A DNA stretch of 64,000 bases from an uncultured Opitutia bacterium (GTDB taxonomy: Bacteria; Verrucomicrobiota; Verrucomicrobiia; Opitutales; UBA953), in contig CAIOAN010000008.1 of the NCBI GenBank assembly GCA_903855995.1, forward strand, positions 124,001 to 188,000, read 5' to 3'. Below are positions 8,611 to 17,934 of the stretch, one piece after another. A program made the translations under genes and the position numbers. Under the pieces are notes generated by a model. It had not been told where the DNA came from. It worked only from the letters and a program-made list of their open reading frames with translations, and ran no database searches. Within the stretch, counting starts at the first letter, position 1; each line of letters opens with the position of its first letter.

Positions 8611-8934
8611 TTAGCCGCGCTTCCGGGCCCCCTGGAGGCGGCGGTAACGCTCCGCCATGTAGGCGGAATGACACGGACGGCAATAGCTGTGAAAACTGCC
8701 AGAGGCCCGCAGCCAATGGAACATCTGGACAGGCAGATCCTGGCCGCACTGCGCACAGCCGCGGGTATTCGTGGCCTGCCGGTTGCCGCGTGACGCCGTC
8801 CGCCGGCGGACCGTGGCACTGAGGCAGGGCCGGCAGAACGGGTGGATGGCCGCCGTGCCGGCGAGGCGGTGGAACTGTTCAAGAGGTTTGGCTTTCTGAC
8901 AGCAGCGGCACTTCTTCTTGGTGGAATCTTTCAT
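8611..8934 (-). CDS. Small protein with two CxxC...CxxC zinc-finger-like repeats
   Basis: A 107-residue basic protein of unknown function. It holds two copies of one pattern: KCRCCQKAKPLEQFH...FCRPCL (about residues 8-35) and GCAQCGQDLPVQMFH...YCRPCH (about 58-85), each with two CxxC pairs about 20 residues apart and an Arg-rich tail. This resembles the zinc-binding N-terminal region found in many HNH endonucleases and short phage/bacterial proteins, but no HNH domain is present. The ATG at 8934 is preferred over one 14 codons upstream because GGAG lies 9 bases before it, one of the few good ribosome sites in the window. It is convergent with the tRNA-Lys genes and lies downstream of glmS. 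Confidence 0.72.
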   Translation of the reverse strand: MKDSTKKKCRCCQKAKPLEQFHRLAGTAAIHPFCRPCLSATVRRRTASRGNRQATNTRGCAQCGQDLPVQMFHWLRASGSFHSYCRPCHSAYMAERYRRLQGARKRG

Positions 8935-9013
8935 GGTGATGGGACTCCAGCAAGGAGCCGACTTCAGCCCCTGCAACCGTAAGACCGTAAGGTATATTTC
9001 TAGTATGAAAGCC

Positions 9014-10852
9014 CTACTCGACCGTCACCGATTTCGCCAGGTTGCGCGGTTGATCGATGGCGCAACCACGCAAGCGAGCCACATGATAGGACAACAACTG
9101 CAGCGCCACCGCGGCCGGAATCGTGGCGACCAACGGATCGCAATCGGGAATTAGGATGAGGTCATCGGCCACGGCGGCCTTCGGCCCGCCCTCCGTGACC
9201 ACGGCGATGATGCGAGCACCGCGTGCCTTGCACTCTTCGGCGTTACTCAGGACTTTATCGACCACGGGCGATCGGTTGGCGAGCACGACGACCGGCGTGC
9301 CAGGCGTGAGCAAGGCGATGGGTCCGTGTTTAAGCTCCGCGGCATGGTACCCTTCCGCATGGATGTAGGAGATTTCCTTGAGTTTCAAGGCGCCCTCGAG
9401 CGCGACCGGATACATCGGGCCGCGGCCAAGGAAGAAGGCATGCTCATGCGCCACGAGTTGCTCGGCCACCTTTGCGATGGCATCGTTCTGGAGGAGCACT
9501 TTTTCGATCAGCTCAGGTAGACGCTGGATTTCCGCGGCCAAGTGCTGCCCGTGCTCGCGCGACAGTCGTCGCCCGCGGCCCAGTTTAAGCGCCATCAGCA
9601 AGAGGACGGCGACCTGACCGGTGAACGCCTTGGTGGAGGCGACGGAGATTTCCGGACCGGCATGCAGGTAAACACCGCGGCCAGCCTCCCGGGCGATGGT
9701 CGAACCGACGACATTGACCAAGCCGATGACCATGGCGCCCTTGTCCTTGGCTTCCCGCACGGCAGCCAAAGTATCGGCGGTCTCGCCGGACTGGGAGATG
9801 CCAATCACGAGATCACGGCCGTCGACCAAGGGATTACGGTAGCGGAATTCCGCAGCCTGCTGGACTTCTGCCGGAATTGCCGCCACGTCCTCGAAGGCGA
9901 AATCACCGACCATGCCGGCGTGCAGCGACGTACCGCAACCGACCATGACAATTCGATGCATCTCGTACATCTCCCGAGCAGAGGCGCTGATACCAGAAAG
10001 CACGGCCGTCCCGTTCAATACGTCGATGCGGCCGCGCAAGGCGTTGCGGACGGACTCAGGTTGCTCAAAGATTTCCTTGAGCATGAAATGCTCGAAGCCG
10101 CCCTTCTCCACGGCCGCCGATTCAAAGCCGAGCTGCGCCACGTCGCGATCGATGGGCGAATGATTCAAGTCGGTGATATCCACCGAATCCGCGGTCACGA
10201 GAGCCACGTCCCCGTCATCGAGATAGATCACCCGACGCGTGTGTGCGATGATCGCCGAGGCATCAGAGGAAACCAGACACTCCCCTTCACCGACACCGAT
10301 GACGAGCGGACTCCCTTTGCGAGCCGCCACGATCTTACCGGGCTCGTCCGCCGAGATCACCGCGATGCCATAAGCACCCTCCACCTGGCGGAGCGCTTGG
10401 ATCACAGCCTGACGTAGGTCGCCTTTGTAATATTCTCCGATGAGACGGGAAAGCGCTTCGGTGTCCGTCTCGGAATCAAACTTATGGCCCTTGGCTTCGA
10501 GCTTGGCCCGGATGAGGCGGTAATTCTCAATAATCCCATTATGCACCAAAGCGATACGCCGAGAGGCGTCCGCGTGAGGATGCGCATTGGCCTCGGTCGG
10601 CGCCCCGTGGGTCGCCCAACGGGTATGGGCAATACCTACCGTGCAGCCAGTTTGGCGGCTCTCGGGCCATTCCGCACGCACCTTGTCGGCCAGCCGGACC
10701 ACCTTGCCGACAGCCCGGGCGGTGAGGATCGCCTGACCCTCTTGCAGGGCAAGCCCAGCGGAATCATAACCGCGATATTCCAGGCGGCGGAGGCCGCTGA
10801 TCAGAATGGGAGCAGCCGAGGAACGGCCAACATATCCGACGATGCCGCACAT
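9014..10852 (-). CDS. glmS: Glutamine-fructose-6-phosphate aminotransferase (isomerizing)
   Basis: Makes glucosamine-6-phosphate from fructose-6-phosphate and glutamine, the first step towards UDP-GlcNAc. The 612-residue length is standard. The N-terminus MCGIVGYVG exposes the catalytic Cys after Met removal and starts the class II glutamine amidotransferase domain (about 1-240). Two SIS sugar-isomerase domains follow (about 290-430 and 460-600, with CGTSLHAG, ISQSGETADT and STKAFTGQ). The C-terminus CAIDQPRNLAKSVTVE is the conserved family ending. It is the last gene of a glmM-glmU-like-glmS operon, 3 bases after the preceding stop. No glmS ribozyme space exists upstream, so control must be at the glmM promoter or post-translational. 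Confidence 0.97.
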   Translation of the reverse strand: MCGIVGYVGRSSAAPILISGLRRLEYRGYDSAGLALQEGQAILTARAVGKVVRLADKVRAEWPESRQTGCTVGIAHTRWATHGAPTEANAHPHADASRRIALVHNGIIENYRLIRAKLEAKGHKFDSETDTEALSRLIGEYYKGDLRQAVIQALRQVEGAYGIAVISADEPGKIVAARKGSPLVIGVGEGECLVSSDASAIIAHTRRVIYLDDGDVALVTADSVDITDLNHSPIDRDVAQLGFESAAVEKGGFEHFMLKEIFEQPESVRNALRGRIDVLNGTAVLSGISASAREMYEMHRIVMVGCGTSLHAGMVGDFAFEDVAAIPAEVQQAAEFRYRNPLVDGRDLVIGISQSGETADTLAAVREAKDKGAMVIGLVNVVGSTIAREAGRGVYLHAGPEISVASTKAFTGQVAVLLLMALKLGRGRRLSREHGQHLAAEIQRLPELIEKVLLQNDAIAKVAEQLVAHEHAFFLGRGPMYPVALEGALKLKEISYIHAEGYHAAELKHGPIALLTPGTPVVVLANRSPVVDKVLSNAEECKARGARIIAVVTEGGPKAAVADDLILIPDCDPLVATIPAAVALQLLSYHVARLRGCAIDQPRNLAKSVTVE

Positions 10853-10855
10853 AAT

Positions 10856-11743
10856 TTAGGAATGGATATCCCGCTCGACGATGGCGCCGGGGCGAGTGGT
10901 TGCCCCGGGCCCGATCTTTCGCCCCGGGTAGAGGGAGGTGTTGATGCCGGTATGCACGCCGTCACCCAAGATGGCCCCGAATTTTCGACGCCCCGTGTCG
11001 ACCAATGCGTCGCCGACCAGGCTGCGGTGATTTTTGCCGTCATGCCGCAGGTTCGAAGTGACGGTGCCGGCTCCCAAGTTGACCTTTTGGCCGAGCACCG
11101 AATCCCCGACATAGGACAAATGCCCGACATTGGTGCCGTCCATGAGGATGGAATTCTTCAATTCCACCGACTGGCCGACATGACACCGGTTACCAATCGA
11201 GGTAGCCCCGCGGATATAACAATTCGGTCCGATCTTACAGTCTTCGCCAATCACCACGTCACCCTCGATGACCACCCCAGGCAAAATCTTCGTCCCTTTG
11301 CCGACCTGCAGCCGCCCATCGACGTAAAGTGAGGAATGGAAATCAGCCGCCCGGGTGTAGTTCTGCTTCTTAGCCAAAAAACGCTCATTTGCTAGGATGA
11401 GATCCCATGGATGGTTGATTAGGAAAGAACGGCCGGCCACGACATCCTCTCCTGTCGCACCGGCCCGAGCGATCATCACGGAACCATCCGCAGCGAGCAG
11501 TCTTCCAGCCTCCGGCTGCGCCATGAACGCAAAGACATCGTCCGGCTCAAGCCAAGCGGAAGAAGTCACGACGTAAGCATGGCCCGCAGAGGAGGAACTG
11601 GACTGGCTGTTAGCCGTATTCAAAACCTCACACTGATGCTGCCGTAAAGGCTGATTACCGATGGCAAGTTCCGCCAACGGGCGGGTCGTGAGCGCAGCCC
11701 AAGACGACGCCAACCCGACATCATTAAAGGTAAAAGTTGTCAT
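10856..11743 (-). CDS. Alternative GlmU-type protein: left-handed beta-helix N-acetyltransferase / putative UDP-GlcNAc diphosphorylase
   Basis: The 295-residue protein has a C-terminal left-handed beta-helix (about residues 140-290) with hexapeptide runs such as VIEGDVVIGEDCKIGPN and a conserved end block around GAILGDGVHTGINTS. The N-terminus has TRPLAELAIGNQPLRQ, which matches the start of the Bacteroidetes-type 'alternative GlmU' family (TIGR03991) and not classical GlmU: the LxxGxGTRM nucleotidyltransferase loop is absent. It starts in a TGATG overlap with glmM and is followed three bases later by glmS, so its role is almost certainly glucosamine-1-phosphate to UDP-GlcNAc. The N-domain is only about 130 residues, shorter than I recall for that family, so uridylyl transfer is not assured. 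Confidence 0.82.
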   Translation of the reverse strand: MTTFTFNDVGLASSWAALTTRPLAELAIGNQPLRQHQCEVLNTANSQSSSSSAGHAYVVTSSAWLEPDDVFAFMAQPEAGRLLAADGSVMIARAGATGEDVVAGRSFLINHPWDLILANERFLAKKQNYTRAADFHSSLYVDGRLQVGKGTKILPGVVIEGDVVIGEDCKIGPNCYIRGATSIGNRCHVGQSVELKNSILMDGTNVGHLSYVGDSVLGQKVNLGAGTVTSNLRHDGKNHRSLVGDALVDTGRRKFGAILGDGVHTGINTSLYPGRKIGPGATTRPGAIVERDIHS

Positions 11744-13098
11744 CAGATCTTGGCGAAATCATTCTCGATCGCCCGGCGGAAAGCCAGCGACCAGCGGTCG
11801 ACCTCGGCTTGCTCCTGGTGCTCAACCAAGATGCGCAGTTTACTTTCGGTCCCGGAATAGCGGATCAAATGTCGGCCAGCCGTCCCGAAGGCTGCGTCCG
11901 CCTTGCGGATTTCCTCCTGCAGGGAATCCAACTGAGCCAGCGGAACGCGCGAGCGTACCTTGAGATTGACTAGAGCTTGCGGATACTCGCGCATGCAGCT
12001 CGCCAGCTGGGCAATGGTCGCACCTTTGTTGCGCATGATGCGTAGGACCTGAAGGGCGCTCATGATACCATCCCCAGTCGTGGCATGATCGGCAAAAATC
12101 AGGTGGCCGGAGTTCTCGCCGCCGAAAGAGTAACCACCCTTGCGCAAGGCCTCGATCACGTAACGATCGCTGACCGCCGTAGTGACAACCCCGATCCCAG
12201 CTTTGCGCATGGCCTCATGCAAACCGAGATTGGACATCACCGTGCAGACCATCGCATCACCCTTGAGTTTACCTTCTTCCTTCAGCGCGAGCGCACAAAG
12301 GGCCAGGATTCGATCCCCGGAAATACTGGCTCCGGTGGCGTCCGTGAAAATCACCCGGTCGGCGTCCCCGTCGAGCGAGATACCGATATCGGCACCCTGC
12401 TCCCGGACGACCTTACCTGCGACCTCGGGATGCAAAGCGCCGAAACCGGCGTTGATATTCAGACCATCGGGGTCGACTCCCAATTTGATGACCTTGGCGC
12501 CGAGTTCCTTGAAAATAAGCGGAGCCAAGAGGTAACCGGCGCCATGCCCGCAATCGACGACGATCTTCATGCCATCCAGGTAGGCCTGACCTAGGCTCTG
12601 CTTCGCATATTCAATATAACGACCGCGCGCGTCATCGATACGATAGGCTTTGCCGATCTTGTCGCCGGTCACGCCATTGGCCTTCACGTCATACAGGACC
12701 TCCTGTTCGACCAGGGCCTCGAGCTCATCAGAAAGTTTGTAACCATCCGGACCGAAAATCTTCAGCCCGTTATCTTCGAAAGGATTGTGCGAGGCCGTGA
12801 GCATGATGCCCGCTCCGCAGCCCATCGACTTAGTCAGGTGGGCCACCGCCGGCGTCGGAATCGGCCCCACGAGAAAAACATCCATGCCGCTCGAGACCAA
12901 CCCGCTCGTGAGCGCCGTCTCCAACATATATCCAGAAATACGTGTGTCCTTGCCGATGATGACGCGGTTGTGATTGGCGCCGCTGGAGCGGAGAACCCGT
13001 GAGATCGCCTGCCCAATGCGTAATGCAATTTCCGGAGTAATCGGGTACTCATTAGCCCTGCCGCGGATGCCATCCGTACCGAAGAGTTTGGTAACCAT
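11743..13098 (-). CDS. glmM: Phosphoglucosamine mutase
   Basis: Converts glucosamine-6-phosphate to glucosamine-1-phosphate. The 451-residue protein has the phospho-serine loop TASHNP with catalytic Ser103, the metal-binding DGDADR block (about 240), the sugar-binding GGENSGH block (about 322-328) and a C-terminal RYSGTESKLRILVE phosphate-binding segment. The start KLFGTDGIRGRAN is typical for GlmM and separates it from general phosphomannomutases. It is the first gene of the operon and faces a 292-base gap to the divergent PSD1 gene. There, the bases 13209-13217 and 13248-13256 can pair as a loose stem (GCACCCTTT with AAAGGGTGC). Confidence 0.96.
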   Translation of the reverse strand: MVTKLFGTDGIRGRANEYPITPEIALRIGQAISRVLRSSGANHNRVIIGKDTRISGYMLETALTSGLVSSGMDVFLVGPIPTPAVAHLTKSMGCGAGIMLTASHNPFEDNGLKIFGPDGYKLSDELEALVEQEVLYDVKANGVTGDKIGKAYRIDDARGRYIEYAKQSLGQAYLDGMKIVVDCGHGAGYLLAPLIFKELGAKVIKLGVDPDGLNINAGFGALHPEVAGKVVREQGADIGISLDGDADRVIFTDATGASISGDRILALCALALKEEGKLKGDAMVCTVMSNLGLHEAMRKAGIGVVTTAVSDRYVIEALRKGGYSFGGENSGHLIFADHATTGDGIMSALQVLRIMRNKGATIAQLASCMREYPQALVNLKVRSRVPLAQLDSLQEEIRKADAAFGTAGRHLIRYSGTESKLRILVEHQEQAEVDRWSLAFRRAIENDFAKI

Positions 13099-13390
13099 GT
13101 CGTTATTGGGCCTTTATATTGGTTTTTGGCAACACTTAATGACTGATAACCATCCTTTATGACGGATATGACCAATTCGCTCATTACCGAGCTTAGGACG
13201 ATTGATAGGCACCCTTTTCCTTCAACTAAGCCCCATCGTTAAGACCGAAAGGGTGCGAGCGAGCAAATCGATGTCCCGCATGGTATCCAGGCCGGCAGAA
13301 TATTAGAATGAAAATGATTTAAGGCTAAGCCCTCAGGCTGGTTTCGCTGTTCGACAGGAACAGCACGGACAAGTTGAGTGTCATAACCCC

Positions 13391-16300
13391 ATGCGCATCC
13401 CCGCGTCTGCCCTTCTCCTCCTGCTGGCGGCCAACGCCGCGTCAGCTGCAGACACACCCGTGGATTTCAATCGCGAGGTCCGTCCGATTCTGTCGGATCG
13501 TTGTTTCGGCTGCCACGGACCCGACGCCAACAAAGGGCGCAAAGCCGGACTGCGTCTCGACGAAATCGAAGGTGCCACGAAGAAACTGAAGAGTGGTGAA
13601 ACCGCAGTCATCGCGGGCGACACCGATAAAAGCGCACTCGTTCATCGCATCCGCTCCAACGACCCCGAAGAGGTCATGCCGCCGCCCGACCTCCATCGCC
13701 CGTTGACCGCGGCTCAAAAAGACATCCTCGCGCGCTGGATTAAACAAGGCGCGAAATATGACCGACACTGGGCCTTCGTGAGCCCGCAGAGCCACCCGAC
13801 CCCCACCCTCCAGGACACCTCCTGGCCCAAGGATCCGATTGATCATTTCATCCTCAACAAAGCAAACCAGGCCGGCCTGAACATCACCGCCCCCGCCGAT
13901 CGCACCACCCTCCTCCGCAGAGCTTCGTTTGCCCTGACCGGACTCCCACCGACCCTCGCCGAGGTCGATGCCTTCTTGGCCGACCCTTCACCCGACGCCT
14001 ATGAAAAGCGCGTCGACGGCCTGCTTGCCTCTCCACGCTTCGGCGAACATCTCGCCGTCGGCTGGATGGATTTGTCGCGGTATGCTGACACCTGGGGCTA
14101 CACAGGCGATAAACCGATGTTCGCCTGGCCCTGGCGCGACTGGGTGCTCAATGCCTTTAATCATAATATGCCTTTCGATCAGTTCCTGACCGAACAGCTC
14201 GCGGGCGACCTGTTGCCTAACCCCACACAGGATCAGCGTGTGGCGACGGCCTATAATCGACTGCACCGCATGACCTTCGAAGGCGGCTCCATCGCCGAAG
14301 AATTCCGTCAAGACGGCATCAACGACCGGGTGATGACGGCGGGCTACGGTTTCATGGGCCTGACGCTGGAATGCTCGCGCTGCCACGACCACAAGTACGA
14401 CCCGATCTCCCAACGCGATTATTACTCGATGGCGGCGATGTTCGGCGACCAGAACGAGAACGGCCTGCTTTCCTTCCACGGCGAAGTCCCGCCGCCTTTC
14501 ATCCGGCTCTTCAAGACCGATGAAGATCGCAAAAAAGAAGGTGATCTGCGGACCGCCGTGCTCGCCGCCGAAAAAGCCTTGAGCCAAATCCCGCTCCCAG
14601 CGGCCGCGACCGAGGTTGCCGTGCCGGTGCCGGTCGCCCATTTCACCCTCGATGCGCTGACCAAAACCGGCGCCGATAACAGTATCGCCGGAGGTCAGCC
14701 CGCTAAATTCGAACGTCGTAGCTCGCCGGAAGACCTCAAACTTGTTCCTGGCATCAAGGGTCAGGCGGTGAAGTTCGATGGAGATGCCGGCTTCATCCTC
14801 CCGGAGTTCAAGCAACTCGGTCGGTTTGATCCGTTTACCTTTTCCGCCTTCGTGCGCCTAGGTGAAAAGAATGTCCGCGCCACGATTCTTCATGCCACGG
14901 GGTTTTACACCGGAGACGGTGACGCGACCGGCGTAGAACTGATTGTCGACCACGGGAAACTACGATGGAGCCTGATCCATCTCTGGCCCAACAGCGCCGT
15001 TTCGGTTCTAACTGATACCGAGATGCCGACAGACACCTGGCAACGCATCACGGTCACCTATGACGGGTCATCGCACGCCTCGGGATTACGCATCTACGTC
15101 GACGGACGAGAAACGAAGACCACCGTCCTGCGCGACACACTCAACGCGAAGCCGCGCGATAACGCCCTGGAGATCGGCTCCCGCTCCCGTGATGCCGGCT
15201 TCCGCAACGGTTCTCTCGACGAAGTCCAACTCTGGCGCAAGGCGCTGACCGCCGCCGAGGTGGCCGTGCTGCACGGAATCGACGGCCGCACCCTGCCTTC
15301 CTCGACCTTGGCAGAGCACGCCCGACTGAGAATGGATCCCGGCTACGCACAGGCCTGGGAGCGACTCCAGTTGGCCCAGCGCGCATTGGCGACACACCAA
15401 GAATCCGCCCCAGCGTTCTTTGCGATGGAGCATTCCGAGCTGGCGCCGAAAAGTTATGTCCTGACGCGCGGAGAATACGATAAGCCCGATTTGGCCAAAC
15501 CGTGCGAGCCCGGCGTACCGGCACGTATTTTCCCTTGGAATCCTTCCCTGCCCGCCAATCGCCTCGGCCTCGCCCGCTGGCTGACCGACCCCCGACACCC
15601 GCTGACCTCACGCGTCATGATCAATCGACTCTGGGCGCAGGTCTTCGGGGCCGGACTCGTCGCCACAAGCGAAAACCTCGGGATGCAGGGAGACCTGCCC
15701 TCCCATCCAGAATTACTCGACACCCTCGCCGTTGATTTCATCAAGAGTGACTGGAATACGAAGGCGATGCTTCGACGCATGGTGCTCAGCGCCACTTTCA
15801 GACAGTCTTCGACGCCGACCACCGACGCCCGCGAAAAGGATCCGGCTAACCGGTTGCTCGCGCGCGGCCCCGTGCTTCGCCTCACCGCTGAGATGATGCG
15901 CGACCAAGCCCTGCTCGCCGCAGGCATGCTCGTGGAAAAAGTCGGCGGAGAAAGCGTACAGGAATCCGCCAAGCGTCGCACCCTCTACACTTATCGCAAA
16001 CGCACGGCCCCTCCGGATAATATGTTGATTTTCGACGCTGGCTCTCGCGAAGTCTGCCAACCGAAGCGGCTTAACACCAACACCCCGCTGCAGGCTTTGG
16101 TCCTACTAAACAATCCAGGCTTCGTCGAGGCTGCCAAGAATCTCGCCACCCGCGTCAGCAAATCTTCCCCTGAACCAGCCGCTCAGATCACCCTGGCATT
16201 CCGACATATCTGCACCCGCGAGCCCCGCGCTGCCGAACTCGCGGCCCTCACCGAGCTCTACGCCTTCCAGAAAGCCAACCCGCCGCAGTTCTCGCCGCCG

Positions 16301-16465
16301 ACACCCGCCGAGCCCTCACCCAAGCCAGACCCCAAAGCCAAAAAAACTGCCGCCCAACCGCCTGTCTTGGTCTTGCCCAGAATGCCCGCCGACCCCTCTT
16401 TAGCGGCGCTCACCTTAGTCTGCTCGACCATCCTGGCGAGCGACGCCGCCGTCACCTCTCGCTGA
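13391..16465 (+). CDS. PSD1-type protein: PSCyt1 haem domain, DUF1549, LamG-like domain, DUF1553
   Basis: A 1024-residue exported protein of the family abundant in Planctomycetes and Verrucomicrobia. Order: signal peptide (1-19); planctomycete cytochrome c domain PSCyt1 with C38-x-x-C41-H42; DUF1549 (about 140-350, with a second ECSRCHDH motif near 335); a concanavalin-like LamG domain (about 415-625, with FTFSAFVRLGE and SLDEVQLW); and DUF1553 (about 690-940). A Pro/Lys-rich insert sits near 955-985. Function is not established; gene pairing with DUF1501 and sulfatase or glycan loci suggests a role in polysaccharide breakdown. The LamG domain suggests carbohydrate contact. DUF1501 follows after three bases. 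The ATG has CCCC before it and no Shine-Dalgarno. Confidence 0.93.
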   Translation: MRIPASALLLLLAANAASAADTPVDFNREVRPILSDRCFGCHGPDANKGRKAGLRLDEIEGATKKLKSGETAVIAGDTDKSALVHRIRSNDPEEVMPPPDLHRPLTAAQKDILARWIKQGAKYDRHWAFVSPQSHPTPTLQDTSWPKDPIDHFILNKANQAGLNITAPADRTTLLRRASFALTGLPPTLAEVDAFLADPSPDAYEKRVDGLLASPRFGEHLAVGWMDLSRYADTWGYTGDKPMFAWPWRDWVLNAFNHNMPFDQFLTEQLAGDLLPNPTQDQRVATAYNRLHRMTFEGGSIAEEFRQDGINDRVMTAGYGFMGLTLECSRCHDHKYDPISQRDYYSMAAMFGDQNENGLLSFHGEVPPPFIRLFKTDEDRKKEGDLRTAVLAAEKALSQIPLPAAATEVAVPVPVAHFTLDALTKTGADNSIAGGQPAKFERRSSPEDLKLVPGIKGQAVKFDGDAGFILPEFKQLGRFDPFTFSAFVRLGEKNVRATILHATGFYTGDGDATGVELIVDHGKLRWSLIHLWPNSAVSVLTDTEMPTDTWQRITVTYDGSSHASGLRIYVDGRETKTTVLRDTLNAKPRDNALEIGSRSRDAGFRNGSLDEVQLWRKALTAAEVAVLHGIDGRTLPSSTLAEHARLRMDPGYAQAWERLQLAQRALATHQESAPAFFAMEHSELAPKSYVLTRGEYDKPDLAKPCEPGVPARIFPWNPSLPANRLGLARWLTDPRHPLTSRVMINRLWAQVFGAGLVATSENLGMQGDLPSHPELLDTLAVDFIKSDWNTKAMLRRMVLSATFRQSSTPTTDAREKDPANRLLARGPVLRLTAEMMRDQALLAAGMLVEKVGGESVQESAKRRTLYTYRKRTAPPDNMLIFDAGSREVCQPKRLNTNTPLQALVLLNNPGFVEAAKNLATRVSKSSPEPAAQITLAFRHICTREPRAAELAALTELYAFQKANPPQFSPPTPAEPSPKPDPKAKKTAAQPPVLVLPRMPADPSLAALTLVCSTILASDAAVTSR

Positions 16466-16468
16466 ACC

Positions 16469-17905
16469 ATGCCCCCCGATAAGCCATCTTACGACGGACT
16501 GCTGCGCCCCACTCGCCGCCACTTCCTCGGCACCTCTGCACTCGGGCTCGGAGCCATGGCCATGCGCGGCATCATCGGCGACGCCCACGCTGCGCCGTTA
16601 CCCAAGGGCACCCATTTCCCGGCGAAGGCCAAGCGCGTCATCTACCTCTTCCAAGCCGGCGGCCCCTCTCACCTCGAGACATTCGACCCGAAGCCTCTCC
16701 TCCGAGAAAAGAATACCCAGCCGCTCCCAGATTCAGTTCGTCAAGGCCAGCGCCTGACGGGCATGAGCGGCTATCAGGCGACACTCCCCCTCGCGGGCTC
16801 CTTTGCCGATTTCAAGAAATACGGCCAGAGTGGCGTCGAATATAGCGACCTGCTCAGCCACACAGGCGAACTGGCCGACGATATCTGCGTCATTCGCTCG
16901 ATGCACACGGAGGCTATCAATCACGACCCGGCGATCACCTTCTTCTGCTCCGGCAATCAAGTCGCCGGCCGTCCCTCCATGGGGGCGTGGGCTTCCTATG
17001 GACTCGGCAGCATGAACGAGAATCTTCCAGCCTTCATCGTACTGGTCTCGCAGGACGCGACGAAGGACCAGCCGCTTTACTCACGACTCTGGGGCGCCGG
17101 CTTCCTGCCCTCCGAACATCAAGGTGTGCAGTTCAAGGCCGGCAAAGAACCCGTTCTCTACCTCACCAACCCCGAAGGCGTCTCGCCACACGCGCGACGC
17201 GGCATGCTTGATGCTCTCGGCAAACTTAATGCCGATCAAAGTGCCGCTGAACTCGACCCCGAGGTAGACGCCCGCTTGGCCCAGGCTGAGATGGCGTATC
17301 GCATGCAAACCAGCGTGCCGGAAGTCGCCGATCTTTCCAAGGAATCCCCCGCCACCCTGGCGATGTATGGAGAGAGCGTCAAAACCCCCGGGTCGTTCGC
17401 CGCGAATTGCCTGCAAGCCCGCCGCCTCATCGAGAAAGGCGTGCGCTTCGTCCAACTCTTCCATCAAGGCTGGGATCAGCACGGCGGCCTACCCAACGGC
17501 ATCAAACGCCAGTGCAAACAAACCGACCAGGCCTCCGCCGCCCTGATCAAAGATTTGAAACAACGCGGCTTGCTCGAAGACACGCTCGTCATCTGGGGCG
17601 GCGAATTCGGCCGCACTGCCTACAGCCAAGGCAAGATCACCAAAGACAACTATGGTCGCGATCATCACCCGCGTTGCTTCAGCGTCTGGATGGCCGGCGG
17701 TGGCGTCAAAGGCGGCCAGGCCTACGGCCAGACGGATGAGTTCGGCTATAATATCATCAAAGACCCCGTCCACGTGCACGACCTCCACGCCACGATGCAG
17801 CACTTACTCGGCGTCGACCACGAGCGGCAGACCTTCAAATTCCAAGGCCGTTATTACCGACTGACCGATGTGGCCGGCAACGTCGTCAAAGCGGTGATTG
17901 CCTAA
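16469..17905 (+). CDS. DUF1501 domain protein, Tat-exported
   Basis: A 478-residue protein with a twin-arginine signal (TRRHFLGTSALGLGA, residues 11-25) followed by the DUF1501 domain, an alkaline-phosphatase/sulfatase-like fold. Visible blocks include VIYLFQAGGPSHLETFDPKP, GVEYSDLLSHTGE, FVQLFHQGWDQHGGLPN, VIWGGEFGRT and GRDHHPRCFSVWMAGGGVKGG; the Asp/His residues here are the likely metal ligands. The enzymatic activity of the family is not known to me. It begins three bases after the PSD1 gene, the usual pairing, so the two products probably act together in the periplasm. A second such pair lies at 55521-60187. Confidence 0.93.
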   Translation: MPPDKPSYDGLLRPTRRHFLGTSALGLGAMAMRGIIGDAHAAPLPKGTHFPAKAKRVIYLFQAGGPSHLETFDPKPLLREKNTQPLPDSVRQGQRLTGMSGYQATLPLAGSFADFKKYGQSGVEYSDLLSHTGELADDICVIRSMHTEAINHDPAITFFCSGNQVAGRPSMGAWASYGLGSMNENLPAFIVLVSQDATKDQPLYSRLWGAGFLPSEHQGVQFKAGKEPVLYLTNPEGVSPHARRGMLDALGKLNADQSAAELDPEVDARLAQAEMAYRMQTSVPEVADLSKESPATLAMYGESVKTPGSFAANCLQARRLIEKGVRFVQLFHQGWDQHGGLPNGIKRQCKQTDQASAALIKDLKQRGLLEDTLVIWGGEFGRTAYSQGKITKDNYGRDHHPRCFSVWMAGGGVKGGQAYGQTDEFGYNIIKDPVHVHDLHATMQHLLGVDHERQTFKFQGRYYRLTDVAGNVVKAVIA

Positions 17906-17934
17906 AAGGTGCCGGTCCTACAGTAGTGGCGGCG

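Noticed and set aside
10853-10855. glmS ribozyme upstream of glmS
   Set aside because: Only three bases separate glmS from the preceding gene, and no ribozyme core was recognised within it.
13209-13256. Stem of nine pairs with a 30-base loop between glmM and PSD1
   Set aside because: The loop is long, there is no T-run, and it lies between divergent starts where a terminator is not expected; kept only as a note in the glmM entry.
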